Source of the DNA: Martinezella hainanensis
Lineage (GTDB): Bacteria > Pseudomonadota > Alphaproteobacteria > Rhizobiales > Rhizobiaceae
Assembly (NCBI RefSeq): GCF_900094555.1
Contig: NZ_FMAC01000018.1
Coordinates: 33,573 to 97,572, forward strand
Direction of reading: 5' to 3'
DNA length: 64,000 bases
Both the position numbers and the translations under genes were made by a program. Every line of letters starts with the position of its first letter. Positions within the stretch are counted from its first letter, which is position 1. The notes below the pieces were generated by a model. That model saw only the letters and a list, made by a program, of their open reading frames with translations, was not told where the DNA came from and searched no databases. This document shows positions 8,157 through 17,381 of this stretch, in pieces.

Positions 8157-8405
8157 ATGAAGCAAGATGCTGAAAACGACGATTGGCGAGACGACGACCC
8201 AGACCTCCTGGAGAATAGCGGCTTGTCCAAGCTGTTCGTCTCGCGGCTGCGCAAGGCGTTCTTTAGACGCCTCTCGGATTTCGACGGCATGAGCGATGCC
8301 GATATTTTGCGCGAGCCGGGAGTGAGCAGCCGCATCCTTAAAGCCATCAGGGCCGAGCAGGCGCGGCGAACTGATCTGGAACCCCGCTCCTCCTCCCCGT
8401 CATGA
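8157..8405 (+). CDS. Hypothetical acidic helical protein
   Basis: This 82-residue protein starts MKQDAENDDWRDDDP and contains amphipathic helices (LSKLFVSRLRKAFFRRLSDFD and SSRILKAIRAEQARR). ATG at 8157 follows a weak GAGGAT site. It is in a backbone region between the HigBA-type module and the DUF736 gene. No family is recognised. The intergenic stretch 7870-8156 before it shows only short hairpins. Confidence 0.45.
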   Translation: MKQDAENDDWRDDDPDLLENSGLSKLFVSRLRKAFFRRLSDFDGMSDADILREPGVSSRILKAIRAEQARRTDLEPRSSSPS

Positions 8406-8805
8406 TTACCGCTCCGCCGTAGCGGAGCGGCGACAACCGCCCTGTAAGGTTTCATGAGGCCGCCCAATTCGACATGCGGCTTGGCGATCAAGGCGATGTT
8501 GCCGATCAAGGCATCCCGTAAAACGTGGATAAGACGAGATCAAACGTCCCGGCGTCCCCATTGTTTGCGTTGCCTTGAGCGATGGGTCACTACGGCCGGC
8601 CGGACAGCCTGCAACCGCCTGCACCGACGATTTTCCCCTGGGCTGCGCCCATTCCTCGCGATCCAAAATCGCCGCCTCCGGCGGCGCTCCGTTTCACTCC
8701 GCCCCTTCGGGTGCAGTCCCCGCGACAAATGCTCTCGCATTTGCGCTGTCCTTTCTCCGACCGTGTTTCGTGCCCATCGGCAACGCAAACAAAGGAGACA
8801 CTGCA
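8406..8805 (+). other. Long GC-rich leader upstream of DUF736 gene
   Basis: Four hundred bases without a credible ORF precede the DUF736 start. The second half is rich in C and contains stem-forming repeats such as GCCGCCTCCGGCGGC. It resembles leader copies B and C in position and base composition but does not align with them by eye. It ends in AAAGGAG before ATG at 8806. It probably contains promoter and 5' UTR. Confidence 0.45.
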
Positions 8806-9126
8806 ATGACCGATCTCGTCAACTTCATCCGCTTCAACGAAGACAACACCCTGACCGGCAACATCGCCTCGATTGCCTACGACCTCGACATATCAGGCGA
8901 GGAATTCGAAAGCACCAACGCCAAGGCTCCCGTCTATCGGCTCTTCGCCAAGAGCCCACGCGGCAAACGTGTTGAGATTGGTGGCATCTGGAAGAAGCAG
9001 AACCAGACCGGCGGTGCCTACTTCACCATCACCGTCAACACCGGATACGGCAAGCTCAACGCCAATCTCGGCCGCTATCCCGGCCAGGATGACGAGGATC
9101 TGATGGCCGTCATCCCCTGGGACTAA
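8806..9126 (+). CDS. DUF736-family protein
   Basis: The 106-residue product is a typical DUF736 protein: FIRFNEDNTLTGNIASIAYD, the block PVYRLFAKSPRG, then WKKQNQTGGAYFTITVNTGYG and the end MAVIPWD. DUF736 genes are abundant on rhizobial plasmids and integrative elements; their role is unknown and they are often highly expressed. The start is fixed by AAAGGAG ten bases upstream. A hairpin follows at 9144-9163. Confidence 0.93.
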   Translation: MTDLVNFIRFNEDNTLTGNIASIAYDLDISGEEFESTNAKAPVYRLFAKSPRGKRVEIGGIWKKQNQTGGAYFTITVNTGYGKLNANLGRYPGQDDEDLMAVIPWD

Positions 9127-9143
9127 TCCGAGGGGCAGTAGCG

Positions 9144-9163
9144 CCCCGGCCTTTCGGCCGGGG
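9144..9163 (+). terminator. Hairpin terminator after DUF736 gene
   Basis: CCCCGGCC-TTTC-GGCCGGGG is a perfect 8-base stem followed by TT. It begins 18 bases after the DUF736 stop. The T-run is short, so it may act partly as a transcript-stabilising hairpin. Confidence 0.75.
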
Positions 9164-9232
9164 TTGCCACTTGCCAAACGGACGAATTGAAAGTCATCAT
9201 TTTTTCGATCGGCAAGGCAAAAGCACTTTCGA

Positions 9233-9475
9233 TCAGGCTTTCCCGGAGGAGAAGAGGCCGCCGATTGTGGCGACCACGATAATAATACCCGCTTGTATCA
9301 AGATCCATATATCCGGGCCGTAGACGATGCTCCACAATGCGGTCATGCAAAATACAAGCCCACTGAAGATAAAACATTTGATCTTGAACGAGAGGCGCTT
9401 TCCGCTCTGTGAAAACAGCACGTAAACGGCAATAGCAATCGCTACGAAACTTGCCAGCGTAAGAAGCAACTCCAT
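9233..9475 (-). CDS. Small membrane protein
   Basis: This 80-residue protein consists of three hydrophobic helices: LLLTLASFVAIAIAVYVLF, then CFIFSGLVFCMTALWSIVY, then WILIQAGIIIVVATIGGLF, joined by a basic loop SGKRLSFKIK. It is a probable three-span inner-membrane protein of unknown role. It stands alone, facing the DUF736 gene. Confidence 0.6.
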   Translation of the reverse strand: MELLLTLASFVAIAIAVYVLFSQSGKRLSFKIKCFIFSGLVFCMTALWSIVYGPDIWILIQAGIIIVVATIGGLFSSGKA

Positions 9476-9777
9476 AAATCTCGATTCCTGCCGTTATTTC
9501 AATAAGATAAGTTTAGCATGGTTTCCCGCAAAATCAAAGCCTCGTAGGTCTGATACGATCTGCAGGCCAGCTGCTGCAGCGGTCGTGCTCTATGCTTGCG
9601 GCACGGAACCTGGCTGCCACTTGCCAACGCCGTCTTCGGTTTGACTCCTCATTCGGCCAGAACCTCATGGGAATCACTGACGTCGCTTAGCACTTCGTCG
9701 TGAGAATGCGGCCATCTTAAGTGTGAAACGACATCTGATCGGGTAAACTGAATTTGAATACTGTCAACAGACCGTCG
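9476..9777. other. Intergenic region, nothing recognised
   Basis: There is no ORF with credible start, no clear terminator and no repeat of note. It separates the small membrane protein gene from the 3' end of the type I secretion operon. Confidence 0.35.
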
Positions 9778-9930
9778 TCATCGGCTAGGTTTGGAGTCGA
9801 CGGAGGCAATCACCTGGGGCGATGACGACGGCCTCTTGTCGTTTGTGTCGTCCAGCTTCCACTTATACCGCCTGACCGCATCGGTATCAGCCGAAGGCTC
9901 ATTACAAGACAGTACGATGAGACCGTCCAT
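9778..9930 (-). CDS. 50-residue ORF coupled to hlyD stop
   Basis: The hlyD-like gene stops with TGATGG. The ATG that overlaps this stop by one base opens a 50-codon frame, MDGLIVLSCNEPSADTDAV onward, ending VDSKPSR. The TGATG junction is a standard re-initiation arrangement, which makes translation plausible. The product is hydrophilic with one cysteine; no family is recognised. It would be the last gene of the secretion operon. Confidence 0.45.
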   Translation of the reverse strand: MDGLIVLSCNEPSADTDAVRRYKWKLDDTNDKRPSSSPQVIASVDSKPSR

Positions 9931-11243
9931 CAGTCCTCCCGCATCGCCCTTGCGATTTGGTCGGCAAGTGGCTTCACCAGATAGGACAAGGCGGTTCTTT
10001 CTCCCGTTTGAATAAATGCTTCAACGGGCATGCCGGCGAGTAGCTCAAGCTTTCCGAGACGCGCCAGCTCCTCTGGCGAAATCCGTATTCTTGCCGAATA
10101 CCAGGATTCACCCGTCTGCTGGTTATGGATAAGGTCTGCCGCGACAGTTTTCACGGAACCATGGATTTCAGGCGTGCTGCGCTGATTGAAGGCGGAAAAG
10201 CGCAAAGTTGCTGTTTGGCCAGCGTGCACTTGATCAATGTCAGCTGGTTGAATTCGGGCCTCGACAACCAAAATGTCGTTGACCGGGACAATCTGCATGA
10301 TTGTCTCACCGGCGGCGATCACACCACCGATCGTATGGACAGACAATTCGTGAACGATTCCTGCTTGCGGCGACAGGATATCATTCCTGTTTAATTGATC
10401 TTCTGCCGTAATCCTTTTTTCCAACAGTTCGGCGAGCTTGTTGTCGACGTCGCGCAATTCGGTTAGCACTTCAGCGCGGCGATCCTGGTCCAGCTGTAGA
10501 ATCTGGAGCTCAGTTTCGGTAACTCTGGTTGCCGCACGCGCAATTTCCGCAATCAGCTGCCCGCGTTCGCCATCGAGCTCTGCTTTCTGGCGCTCCAATT
10601 CGGCCAGACGATTGAATTGAATCAACTGTTGGTCGCTCAGGCTTCTGACACGCACGAGTTCCTGTCCGATCCATGAAAGCTCTTCCTGCTTGGCGAGCTT
10701 ACGGACATTGAGGCCCTCCGTTTCTTGCCTGATTTGGCCAATGCGTTGCCCGAGTTGAGCTTTTTGACCCTCAATTGTTTGCTTTCTGGCTGTAAATAGA
10801 GCCTGTTCAGCTTTGATGTGGTCGGCGATATCCGGTTCGTCGGCTCGCTTAAGCAATTCGGCGGGTATCGCCATTTCCGAAGCATCGTCACGTTCTGCGA
10901 CCAGTCTCATTTTTCTGGCAATCATTTGATCGATCTGCTTCGTGACAATCGCCAGATTTGCGCGAGTGATGGTATCATCCAGCCTAATCAGAAGAGCGCC
11001 GGCCTGCACGCGCATGCCATTGCGCACAAGGATCTCGCCGACAATACCGCCCTCTCGATGCTGTATGCGCTTCACGTTACCGTCGACAACGACGGTACCG
11101 GTGCCAATTACCGCTCCCGATAGATTGGCAGTCGCTGCCCACCCTCCTGCGCCGACGACCAGGATTGCGATCGTGATGGCTGCAAAGGTCATATAGTTCC
11201 GGATGGCCCGCGTCGCCGGGCTTATGCTGTCCTCAGAGTTCAT
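9930..11243 (-). CDS. HlyD-family type I secretion adaptor
   Basis: This is the membrane fusion protein linking the inner-membrane ABC exporter to an outer-membrane TolC-type channel. The 437 residues show an N-terminal anchor helix (about 14-36, YMTFAAITIAILVVGAGGW), a lipoyl-like half motif (VKRIQHREGGIVGEILVRNG), a long coiled coil at about 150-290, the second lipoyl half (LSPQAGIVHELSVHTIGGVI) and a C-terminal beta-barrel ending GERTALSYLVKPL. This is the PrtE/HlyD type with usual length. Its start overlaps the exporter stop by four bases. No tolC gene lies nearby, so a chromosomal TolC is presumably used. Confidence 0.93.
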   Translation of the reverse strand: MNSEDSISPATRAIRNYMTFAAITIAILVVGAGGWAATANLSGAVIGTGTVVVDGNVKRIQHREGGIVGEILVRNGMRVQAGALLIRLDDTITRANLAIVTKQIDQMIARKMRLVAERDDASEMAIPAELLKRADEPDIADHIKAEQALFTARKQTIEGQKAQLGQRIGQIRQETEGLNVRKLAKQEELSWIGQELVRVRSLSDQQLIQFNRLAELERQKAELDGERGQLIAEIARAATRVTETELQILQLDQDRRAEVLTELRDVDNKLAELLEKRITAEDQLNRNDILSPQAGIVHELSVHTIGGVIAAGETIMQIVPVNDILVVEARIQPADIDQVHAGQTATLRFSAFNQRSTPEIHGSVKTVAADLIHNQQTGESWYSARIRISPEELARLGKLELLAGMPVEAFIQTGERTALSYLVKPLADQIARAMRED

Positions 11244-12991
11244 GTCTTCTCCGACACCGCACGAATTGTGGTCTTACGCAGAACTTCATCGCGTGGTCCG
11301 AACGCGACCATACCGCCATGGGCGAGAACAAGGACGTGATCGACGGCCGCGAGGGCATTTGGCCGATGCGCAATGACGATAACGATCGATCCTTGTTGCC
11401 GGATTGACGCAATGGCGTTCGTCAGTGCCGTCTCTCCGTCCGTGTCCAGACTGGCATTGGGTTCATCGAGTACGATCAAAAACGGTTTGCCATAAAGGGC
11501 GCGAGCTAACCCTACTCGCTGGCGTTGACCTGCTGAAAGTATGGCGCCGCCGGCCCCTATGCGGGTATCGTATCCATCGGGCATGGACAGAATCAGGTCA
11601 TGTACTCCGGCTAGCCTTGCGGCCTCAATGATTGCATCAGCTTTCGCTGCTTCCCTGAAGCGGCTGATGTTTTCGGCAATCGTGCCGTCGAATAGCTCCA
11701 CATCCTGGGGGAGATATCCGATGGATGTACCGAGCGCTTCTGAATCCCACTGATCGATTTCTGCGCCATCCAGACGAATCGTACCGCGCGCTGGCGGCCA
11801 GATCCCAACAATTGCACGCGCTAGTGTAGACTTGCCAGAGCCGCTCGGCCCGATGATCCCGACACCCTGCCCGGCAACAAGATCAAATGATACGTCGTGA
11901 ACGATTGGCAGATGCATACCGGGCGCCACAACAGTCAGGTTCGATATGGAAAATGAGCGTTGCGGTGAGGGCAACGGCATACGGGGACCGTCGTCCCGGA
12001 ATTTTTCTAGAAGTTGACCCAACCTACTTCGAGCTTGCCTGGCGTTTACAAAGCCTCGCCATTGGCCGATCGCCTGCTCGATCGGTGCAAGCGCCCTCGA
12101 TGTCAGAATGGAAGCAGCAATCATGGCTCCAGGGGATGCCAGTTGATAAATGGCCAACCATGCGCCAAGCGCCAGCACAGCCGATTGCAGGCCAAGCCTG
12201 AAGATCTTGGAGACGGTAGAGAAGGTGCTTGTGGCATCGCTGGTGCGACGCTGTTCGCTTACATATTCGGCATTGGCCTGATACCATTTGGCTGCATAGG
12301 CGCTGCGCATTCCCATCGCGTGCAAAGCTTCCGCATTGCGGCGGCCTGCTTCCATGAATTCGTTCCGGGTGCCGGCAAGAAGTGCGAGGCGTCGCATAGG
12401 CTCGCGTAAGACGGCTTCGCTACTCAAGGTCAAGACAATGAGGATCAGCGCGCCCGCAATCGTAAGCCATCCCAGATATGGGTGAAATAGAAACAGGATC
12501 GCGAGATAAAGTGGTAGCCATGGGAGATCGCAAATTGCAATCGGACCCGGGCCGCTCATAAACTGGCGCACTTGCTCCAGATCGCGGACAGGCTGGGATA
12601 TTGCTTCCTTTTTTGACATGCGCAGCGGCAACATCATGACCGCGTCAAATGTCGGGGTACCGAGTTGTTCTTCTATCTTTTGGCCTATCTGCGTCAGAAT
12701 TCGTGAGCGAATGACCTCGAGTGTTCCGAGAAATATATAAAGGCCGATTGCGAGCAAGGACAATGCAACGAGTGTGGGTATACTGCGGCTCGCCAGCACA
12801 CGATCATAGACCTGCATCATGAATAGAGGCCCGGTCAGCATCAGGACATTGGTTACGGCACTTAAGGCCGCCACGCTCCAGAATGCTTTCCGGGTCTGTC
12901 TCACGGCTGCGGCGACCAAAGGTCGCCGCATTTGTTCATCTATTGGTTTCAACGATCGGGCCCTATGCGACAAAACGGACGTCGTCTTCAT
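11240..12991 (-). CDS. Type I secretion ABC exporter (PrtD-like)
   Basis: This 583-residue fused permease-ATPase belongs to the PrtD/HlyB-type family. The membrane part covers about residues 30-320. The nucleotide-binding domain has Walker A GPSGSGKST at 381-389, Q-loop YLPQDVELF, signature LSAGQRQRVGLARAL near 485 and Walker B FLIVLDEPNAS near 505. No N-terminal C39 peptidase is present, as is usual for RTX exporters. ATG at 12991 lies 29 bases inside the end of the RTX gene; MRRPLVAAAV at 12931 is an alternative start. It should export the RTX protein encoded immediately upstream. Confidence 0.93.
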   Translation of the reverse strand: MKTTSVLSHRARSLKPIDEQMRRPLVAAAVRQTRKAFWSVAALSAVTNVLMLTGPLFMMQVYDRVLASRSIPTLVALSLLAIGLYIFLGTLEVIRSRILTQIGQKIEEQLGTPTFDAVMMLPLRMSKKEAISQPVRDLEQVRQFMSGPGPIAICDLPWLPLYLAILFLFHPYLGWLTIAGALILIVLTLSSEAVLREPMRRLALLAGTRNEFMEAGRRNAEALHAMGMRSAYAAKWYQANAEYVSEQRRTSDATSTFSTVSKIFRLGLQSAVLALGAWLAIYQLASPGAMIAASILTSRALAPIEQAIGQWRGFVNARQARSRLGQLLEKFRDDGPRMPLPSPQRSFSISNLTVVAPGMHLPIVHDVSFDLVAGQGVGIIGPSGSGKSTLARAIVGIWPPARGTIRLDGAEIDQWDSEALGTSIGYLPQDVELFDGTIAENISRFREAAKADAIIEAARLAGVHDLILSMPDGYDTRIGAGGAILSAGQRQRVGLARALYGKPFLIVLDEPNASLDTDGETALTNAIASIRQQGSIVIVIAHRPNALAAVDHVLVLAHGGMVAFGPRDEVLRKTTIRAVSEKT

Positions 12992-15900
12992 GCAGACTGG
13001 ACAGCGCCACGTTCTTCAGCGTGATGGTATTCTCCGCATCATAAGTGATGACGGTGTCCTTTCCGATCTGGGCCGCAGCTGCAAGAACCGCTTCGAAATC
13101 TACAAACAGACTGTTATCGAATTCGAGAATGTCGCCCACGCCCGCACCGGCACTGAAGTCCGTTATCGTATCGCGGCCGAAATCCGGCTTGAATACGAAG
13201 ACATCGTTTCCACCACCGCCGGTGATTGTGTCGCTGCCCAAGCCGGTCAGGATGAGATCGTTGCCGGAGGTGCCTGCAATCGTGTCATTTCCATTCGTGC
13301 CGCCGACATAGGAAACATTGGCGTTCATGGCAGCGCGGTTCCAGGTCGTGCCATCGGCAAAGACGATCTGCTCCACGCCGACAGCGTTACTTGTGACAAG
13401 CTCGCTCTTCAGCAGGATCGATCCGCCATCGCCGGCCCCGGCCGTGCTTTCAGCGATGACCAGCGTCACGTCGTTGCCGTTGCGCACCAGAGTCACATCC
13501 GACGGGTTGATGTTTGTCAGAACCAGCTTGTCGGCATTCCCCTGGTTCACGATCGACTCATCGATTGTGTCGTTGCCGTCGCCACGACTGTAGATATAAG
13601 TGTCGTTGCCAGCACCACCCTTCAGCAGGTCATCGCCGCGACCGCCAGTGATCGTATCGTCATAGTCGAAGCCGACAATCGTGTCATTGCCTGCCGTAGA
13701 CGATTGAGCGAGGATCATATTGCGTAGCGTCGCCTGCGACCACACTGTGCCATCAGCGAACGTGATCTGTTCGACACCCTGATTGCCGCCGTTGTTCCAG
13801 AATTCGCTTTTCAGCAGGATCGATCCGCCATCGCCGGCCGTGCTCTCGGCGATGACCAGCGTCACGTCATAGCCGTTGCGGACCAGGGTCACATCCGACG
13901 GGCTGATGTTAGCCAGGATGAGCTTGTCGGCCGAGCCCTGATTGTAGCTCGACTCATCGATCGTATCGTTGCCGTCGCCGCGGGCATAGTAATAGGTATC
14001 GTTGCCGGCACCACCCTTCAGCAGGTCATCGCCGCGACCGCCAGTGATCGTATCGTCATAGTCGAAGCCGACAATCGTGTCGTTGCCTGCCGTAGACGAT
14101 TGGGTGAGGATCATATTCCGTAGAGTCGCCTGCGACCACACTGTGCCATCAGCGAACGTGATCTGTTCGAGACCTTGATTGCCGCCGTTGTTCCAGAATT
14201 CGCTCTTCAGCAGGACCGATCCGGCATCGCCGGCGCCGGCCGTGCTCTCGGCGATGACCAGCGTCACGTCATAGCCGTTGCGGACCAGGGTCACATCCGA
14301 CGGGCTGATGTTAGCCAGGATGAGCTTGTCGGCCGAGCCCTGATTGTAGCTCGACTCATCGATCGTATCGTTGCCGTCGCCGCGGGCATAGTAATAGGTA
14401 TCGTTGCCGGCACCACCCTTCAGCAGGTCATCGCCGCGACCGCCAGTGATCGTATCGTCATAGTCGAAGCCGACAATCGTGTCGTTGCCTGCCGTAGACG
14501 ATTGGGTGAGGATCATATTCCGTAGAGTCGCCTGCGACCACACTGTGCCATCAGCGAACGTGATCTGTTCGAGACCTTGATTGCCGCCGTTGTTCCAGAA
14601 TTCGCTCTTCAGCAGGACCGATCCGGCATCGCCGGCGCCGGCCGTGCTCTCGGCGATGACCAGCGTCACGTCATAGCCGTTGCGGACCAGGGTCACATCC
14701 GACGGGCTGATGTTAGCCAGGATGAGCTTGTCGGCCGAGCCCTGATTGTAGCTCGACTCATCGATCGTGTCGTTGCCATCGCCGCGGGCATAGACGTAAG
14801 TATCGTTGTCGATCCCGCCGTTCAGGACATCGTCGCCTCGGCCGCCGGCGATCGTATCGGCGACGTTGAAGCCATTGATGGTGTCATTGCCGGCGGTCGC
14901 GGCCTGTGCCAATAGTGTCGTGCGCAAATAATTCCGATCCCAGACCGTGCCATCGGCGAAGACGATCTTCTCGATACCGCGTTCTAAGATATCGTCGAGT
15001 GTATCCTTGATGAGGATGGAACCCGCATCGCCGGCACCCGGCGCGCTCTCCGCAATCACGATCTTCAGATCGGTCCCGTTGCGCACCAGCTTGACATCGG
15101 CCGAGTTGATGTCGGTGAACACCAGCCGGTCGTTGGTGCCGCTCCAGTTGCCTTCGACAATGGTGTCGTTGCCATCGCCCCGGGCATAGACGTAGGTATC
15201 GTTGCCAGATCCGCCGTTCAGCACATCGTCGCCAAGCCCAGCAAGCATAACATCCATGCCAGAAGTCCCGACTATGCTATCGGCGCCCGCGTTGCCCCCT
15301 GTAAGCCTACCAACGTCAAGGTAAGCTCCAACAAACGTAAGCAGGCCGAAATTGCTCGGCTCAGCTTCAGTCACCTTAGAAAGCACGTATTCCTTGAAGG
15401 CTACATTATCGTTCGCGAAGTACTCGTACTTTAACCCCTGAAGGCCCGTGATCGCCTTTGCGTAATACTCAAATTTTGCTCTGTCGTCAGAAGGTGCCCA
15501 CGCTATTACATAGGAGGCGATATTTTCTACGCTGTTCAGAAACTGATCGCCTTCCGCTCTGTACGCGAGCGAGGTAAGAAACAGGAACGGGTTATCATAG
15601 ACGATCTCTATGTCCACGCCCAAATCAAGGGCTGCCATCGATGATTGCGACAGGAAACGGGTGAGCAGGACATCGACAACAGTGTCGAAGGATGCTTCGA
15701 TCACGTCGGCGTAGCGGGAGCCAATGATGCGGTTGGAACCATCGGCAAGCTCAGATCCAAAATAGTTTTCCAGAAAGGCGACAATTTTACCATCGATATT
15801 GCCTCCCCTGTCGTCCGTGGGAACGTCTGTCACATTTGCCCAGGAGAACAACAAAGCCTCGAATCGTGGTCGGATTTGCTCCGCAGGCAATGTCATAATA

Positions 15901-17057
15901 TCGATGACAAACGTCTCAACCAATTGGCGGAGATCGTCATCAAGCGTCATCGAGTAAAGAAGATCCGGAAGGAGGCCATAGCCCTTTAAGTTCGGTAGTA
16001 TCTCGGCTTCTGCTGATACCTCAAAACCATCCGGCATATCCCATCGCGATATGGCCGGATTGGTATTGAACAATACCGCTTCGGCCTTTCCGATGCTGCC
16101 ATCAGTGCGAGTGAAAGAACCCTCGAACGCGATGTGATTTCCTGCGGTGATCCGGTTGGTTGCCGTCGCACTCACATTGATCGATGCAATGTTATACTCG
16201 GCAAGCGAGAACAACTCGCCTGCATCGAAGACACCATTGCCATTGAGATCGCGCCACAATTTCAGATTGGCAAAACCCTCGTCACTAGCATCAACCTTCC
16301 CGTCGCCATTCGTATCGAAAGCGCGCAGAGCGGTAAATCCATCTTGCTCCGGGCTACCGAACAGCTCGGAGATCCCATCGACTACACCGTTCTTGTTGTC
16401 GTCATGGACAAGAAATGCATCGTTGGAATTCAACCAGCCTGTCTTTTCAGCAAATCCGTCCCGTTGGTAGTCGAAATGGGCACGAGAATCTGCAAGCGAA
16501 ATGAGCTCCACGCCATTGCCGTCAAGATCCAATACAAGAGGATCTCGCGGTGGCGCCGGTGGCGCCGGTGGCCAAGGGGAAGGCTCATCGGTCGGAGGTT
16601 CAGTAGGCGGCTCGGTGGGCGCTTCTGTTGGAGGCTCGGTGGGTGCTTCTGTTGGAGGCTCGGGGGGAGGATACTCGCCACTCCTGATGCCGTCACCAAG
16701 TTCTCCATATACTCGCTCTTCAAAGCCGGAATCGGCCCTCATGCGCCAGGGCATTCCATCATTATTTATCGATCCATCCGGATTCTGTGTTGCTCCATGA
16801 TCAACATCTTGAGCTTTGATGGCGCGATCATATTGGTCATTAATGTAACTGCGAACAGCACCTTCATTGAAAGATCCGTCGGGGAAATCTTTTTTCAGTT
16901 CGTCAACAATCCCATTCGCGATAATGGATTTTTCAGAGTCTCGAAGGGACTGACGATGATACCGCTCGGCTTCATCGGGAGCCAACTTTTCAGTAGCGTC
17001 GCCGAACGACTCCCACATTTTCCGAATCATATTTACAGGAAGCTTAATGTCGGCCAT
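12963..17057 (-). CDS. Giant RTX calcium-binding secreted protein
   Basis: This is a 1364-residue type I secretion substrate. The N-terminal 125 residues are helical and unlike known domains. A Pro/Thr/Glu-rich linker (about 130-170) follows. Then comes the rhizobial DPLVLDLDGNGVELISL module at 172-188 with EF-hand-like loops (DDNKNGVVDG, DTNGDGKVD, DLNGNGVFD) around 219-280. A middle region of unknown fold runs to about 590. Five or six RTX units (GGRGDDLLKGGAGNDTY-type nonapeptides) alternate with beta-rich spacers to about 1310. The C-terminus (NTITLKNVALSSLHEDDVRFVA) is a typical uncleaved secretion signal. There is no catalytic motif I can name; it could be an adhesin, biofilm or host-surface protein. 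It is the first gene of the operon with its exporter. Confidence 0.93.
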   Translation of the reverse strand: MADIKLPVNMIRKMWESFGDATEKLAPDEAERYHRQSLRDSEKSIIANGIVDELKKDFPDGSFNEGAVRSYINDQYDRAIKAQDVDHGATQNPDGSINNDGMPWRMRADSGFEERVYGELGDGIRSGEYPPPEPPTEAPTEPPTEAPTEPPTEPPTDEPSPWPPAPPAPPRDPLVLDLDGNGVELISLADSRAHFDYQRDGFAEKTGWLNSNDAFLVHDDNKNGVVDGISELFGSPEQDGFTALRAFDTNGDGKVDASDEGFANLKLWRDLNGNGVFDAGELFSLAEYNIASINVSATATNRITAGNHIAFEGSFTRTDGSIGKAEAVLFNTNPAISRWDMPDGFEVSAEAEILPNLKGYGLLPDLLYSMTLDDDLRQLVETFVIDIMTLPAEQIRPRFEALLFSWANVTDVPTDDRGGNIDGKIVAFLENYFGSELADGSNRIIGSRYADVIEASFDTVVDVLLTRFLSQSSMAALDLGVDIEIVYDNPFLFLTSLAYRAEGDQFLNSVENIASYVIAWAPSDDRAKFEYYAKAITGLQGLKYEYFANDNVAFKEYVLSKVTEAEPSNFGLLTFVGAYLDVGRLTGGNAGADSIVGTSGMDVMLAGLGDDVLNGGSGNDTYVYARGDGNDTIVEGNWSGTNDRLVFTDINSADVKLVRNGTDLKIVIAESAPGAGDAGSILIKDTLDDILERGIEKIVFADGTVWDRNYLRTTLLAQAATAGNDTINGFNVADTIAGGRGDDVLNGGIDNDTYVYARGDGNDTIDESSYNQGSADKLILANISPSDVTLVRNGYDVTLVIAESTAGAGDAGSVLLKSEFWNNGGNQGLEQITFADGTVWSQATLRNMILTQSSTAGNDTIVGFDYDDTITGGRGDDLLKGGAGNDTYYYARGDGNDTIDESSYNQGSADKLILANISPSDVTLVRNGYDVTLVIAESTAGAGDAGSVLLKSEFWNNGGNQGLEQITFADGTVWSQATLRNMILTQSSTAGNDTIVGFDYDDTITGGRGDDLLKGGAGNDTYYYARGDGNDTIDESSYNQGSADKLILANISPSDVTLVRNGYDVTLVIAESTAGDGGSILLKSEFWNNGGNQGVEQITFADGTVWSQATLRNMILAQSSTAGNDTIVGFDYDDTITGGRGDDLLKGGAGNDTYIYSRGDGNDTIDESIVNQGNADKLVLTNINPSDVTLVRNGNDVTLVIAESTAGAGDGGSILLKSELVTSNAVGVEQIVFADGTTWNRAAMNANVSYVGGTNGNDTIAGTSGNDLILTGLGSDTITGGGGNDVFVFKPDFGRDTITDFSAGAGVGDILEFDNSLFVDFEAVLAAAAQIGKDTVITYDAENTITLKNVALSSLHEDDVRFVA
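13640..14850 (-). repeat. Near-identical 402-base tandem repeats inside the RTX gene
   Basis: A unit of 402 bases (134 codons) occurs in tandem; repeats of the same bases can be followed at offsets of exactly 402 (for example 14175 and 14577) with few differences. A third copy is 396 bases because two codons are missing (STAGDGGS versus STAGAGDAGS). Each unit encodes one RTX nonapeptide block plus its spacer. The near identity points to recent duplication or gene conversion, so copy number probably varies between strains. Confidence 0.9.
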
Positions 17058-17381
17058 GAGATCCCTTGCTCAAAAAGTGTAAGAAATACAGTGGTGCACA
17101 AGATCTTTCATTGGGCGCCAAAGTTGTCAATCTATCAAAACTGACGTATGAGGTGTGTTGTTTAGTTCAGATTGCCATAAGGAATGGGAAGCCACTTGTG
17201 ATTAGGTCCGGCAGTCACCCGCAAGATCCAGACTAATCAGTGGTTGTTAACGCTCTGAACTAAAACCGCTGTATTTCAGTAGCTATATGCTAAATGATCG
17301 CTTATGGACGCGCCTCTATATTGGTCACCAAGCTCCGTTGCGGGGAGGCGTTGGCATCAACAGAATTATCGAGGGTATTTA
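17058..17381. other. Divergent promoter region between RTX operon and small secreted genes
   Basis: This is a 324-base AT-richer spacer with no ORF of its own. It must hold the promoters for the leftward type I secretion operon and the rightward pair of secreted proteins. I cannot fix a -35/-10 pair with confidence. Shared control of both sides is possible. Confidence 0.45.

Noticed and set aside
14175..14915. Long rightward ORFs opposite the RTX gene, repeated twice
   Set aside because: They mirror the 402-base repeats of the RTX gene on the other strand, have no ribosome binding site and vanish outside the repeats.
13000..15300. Regularly spaced repeats that could suggest a CRISPR array
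   Set aside because: The repeats are in-frame coding RTX units of 402 bases and nonapeptides; there are no 25-35 base repeats with unique spacers and no cas genes.
16134..17144. 336-codon rightward ORF opposite the RTX N-terminus
   Set aside because: It is antisense to a well-supported coding region and its translation is rich in Arg, Gly and Ile without family resemblance.
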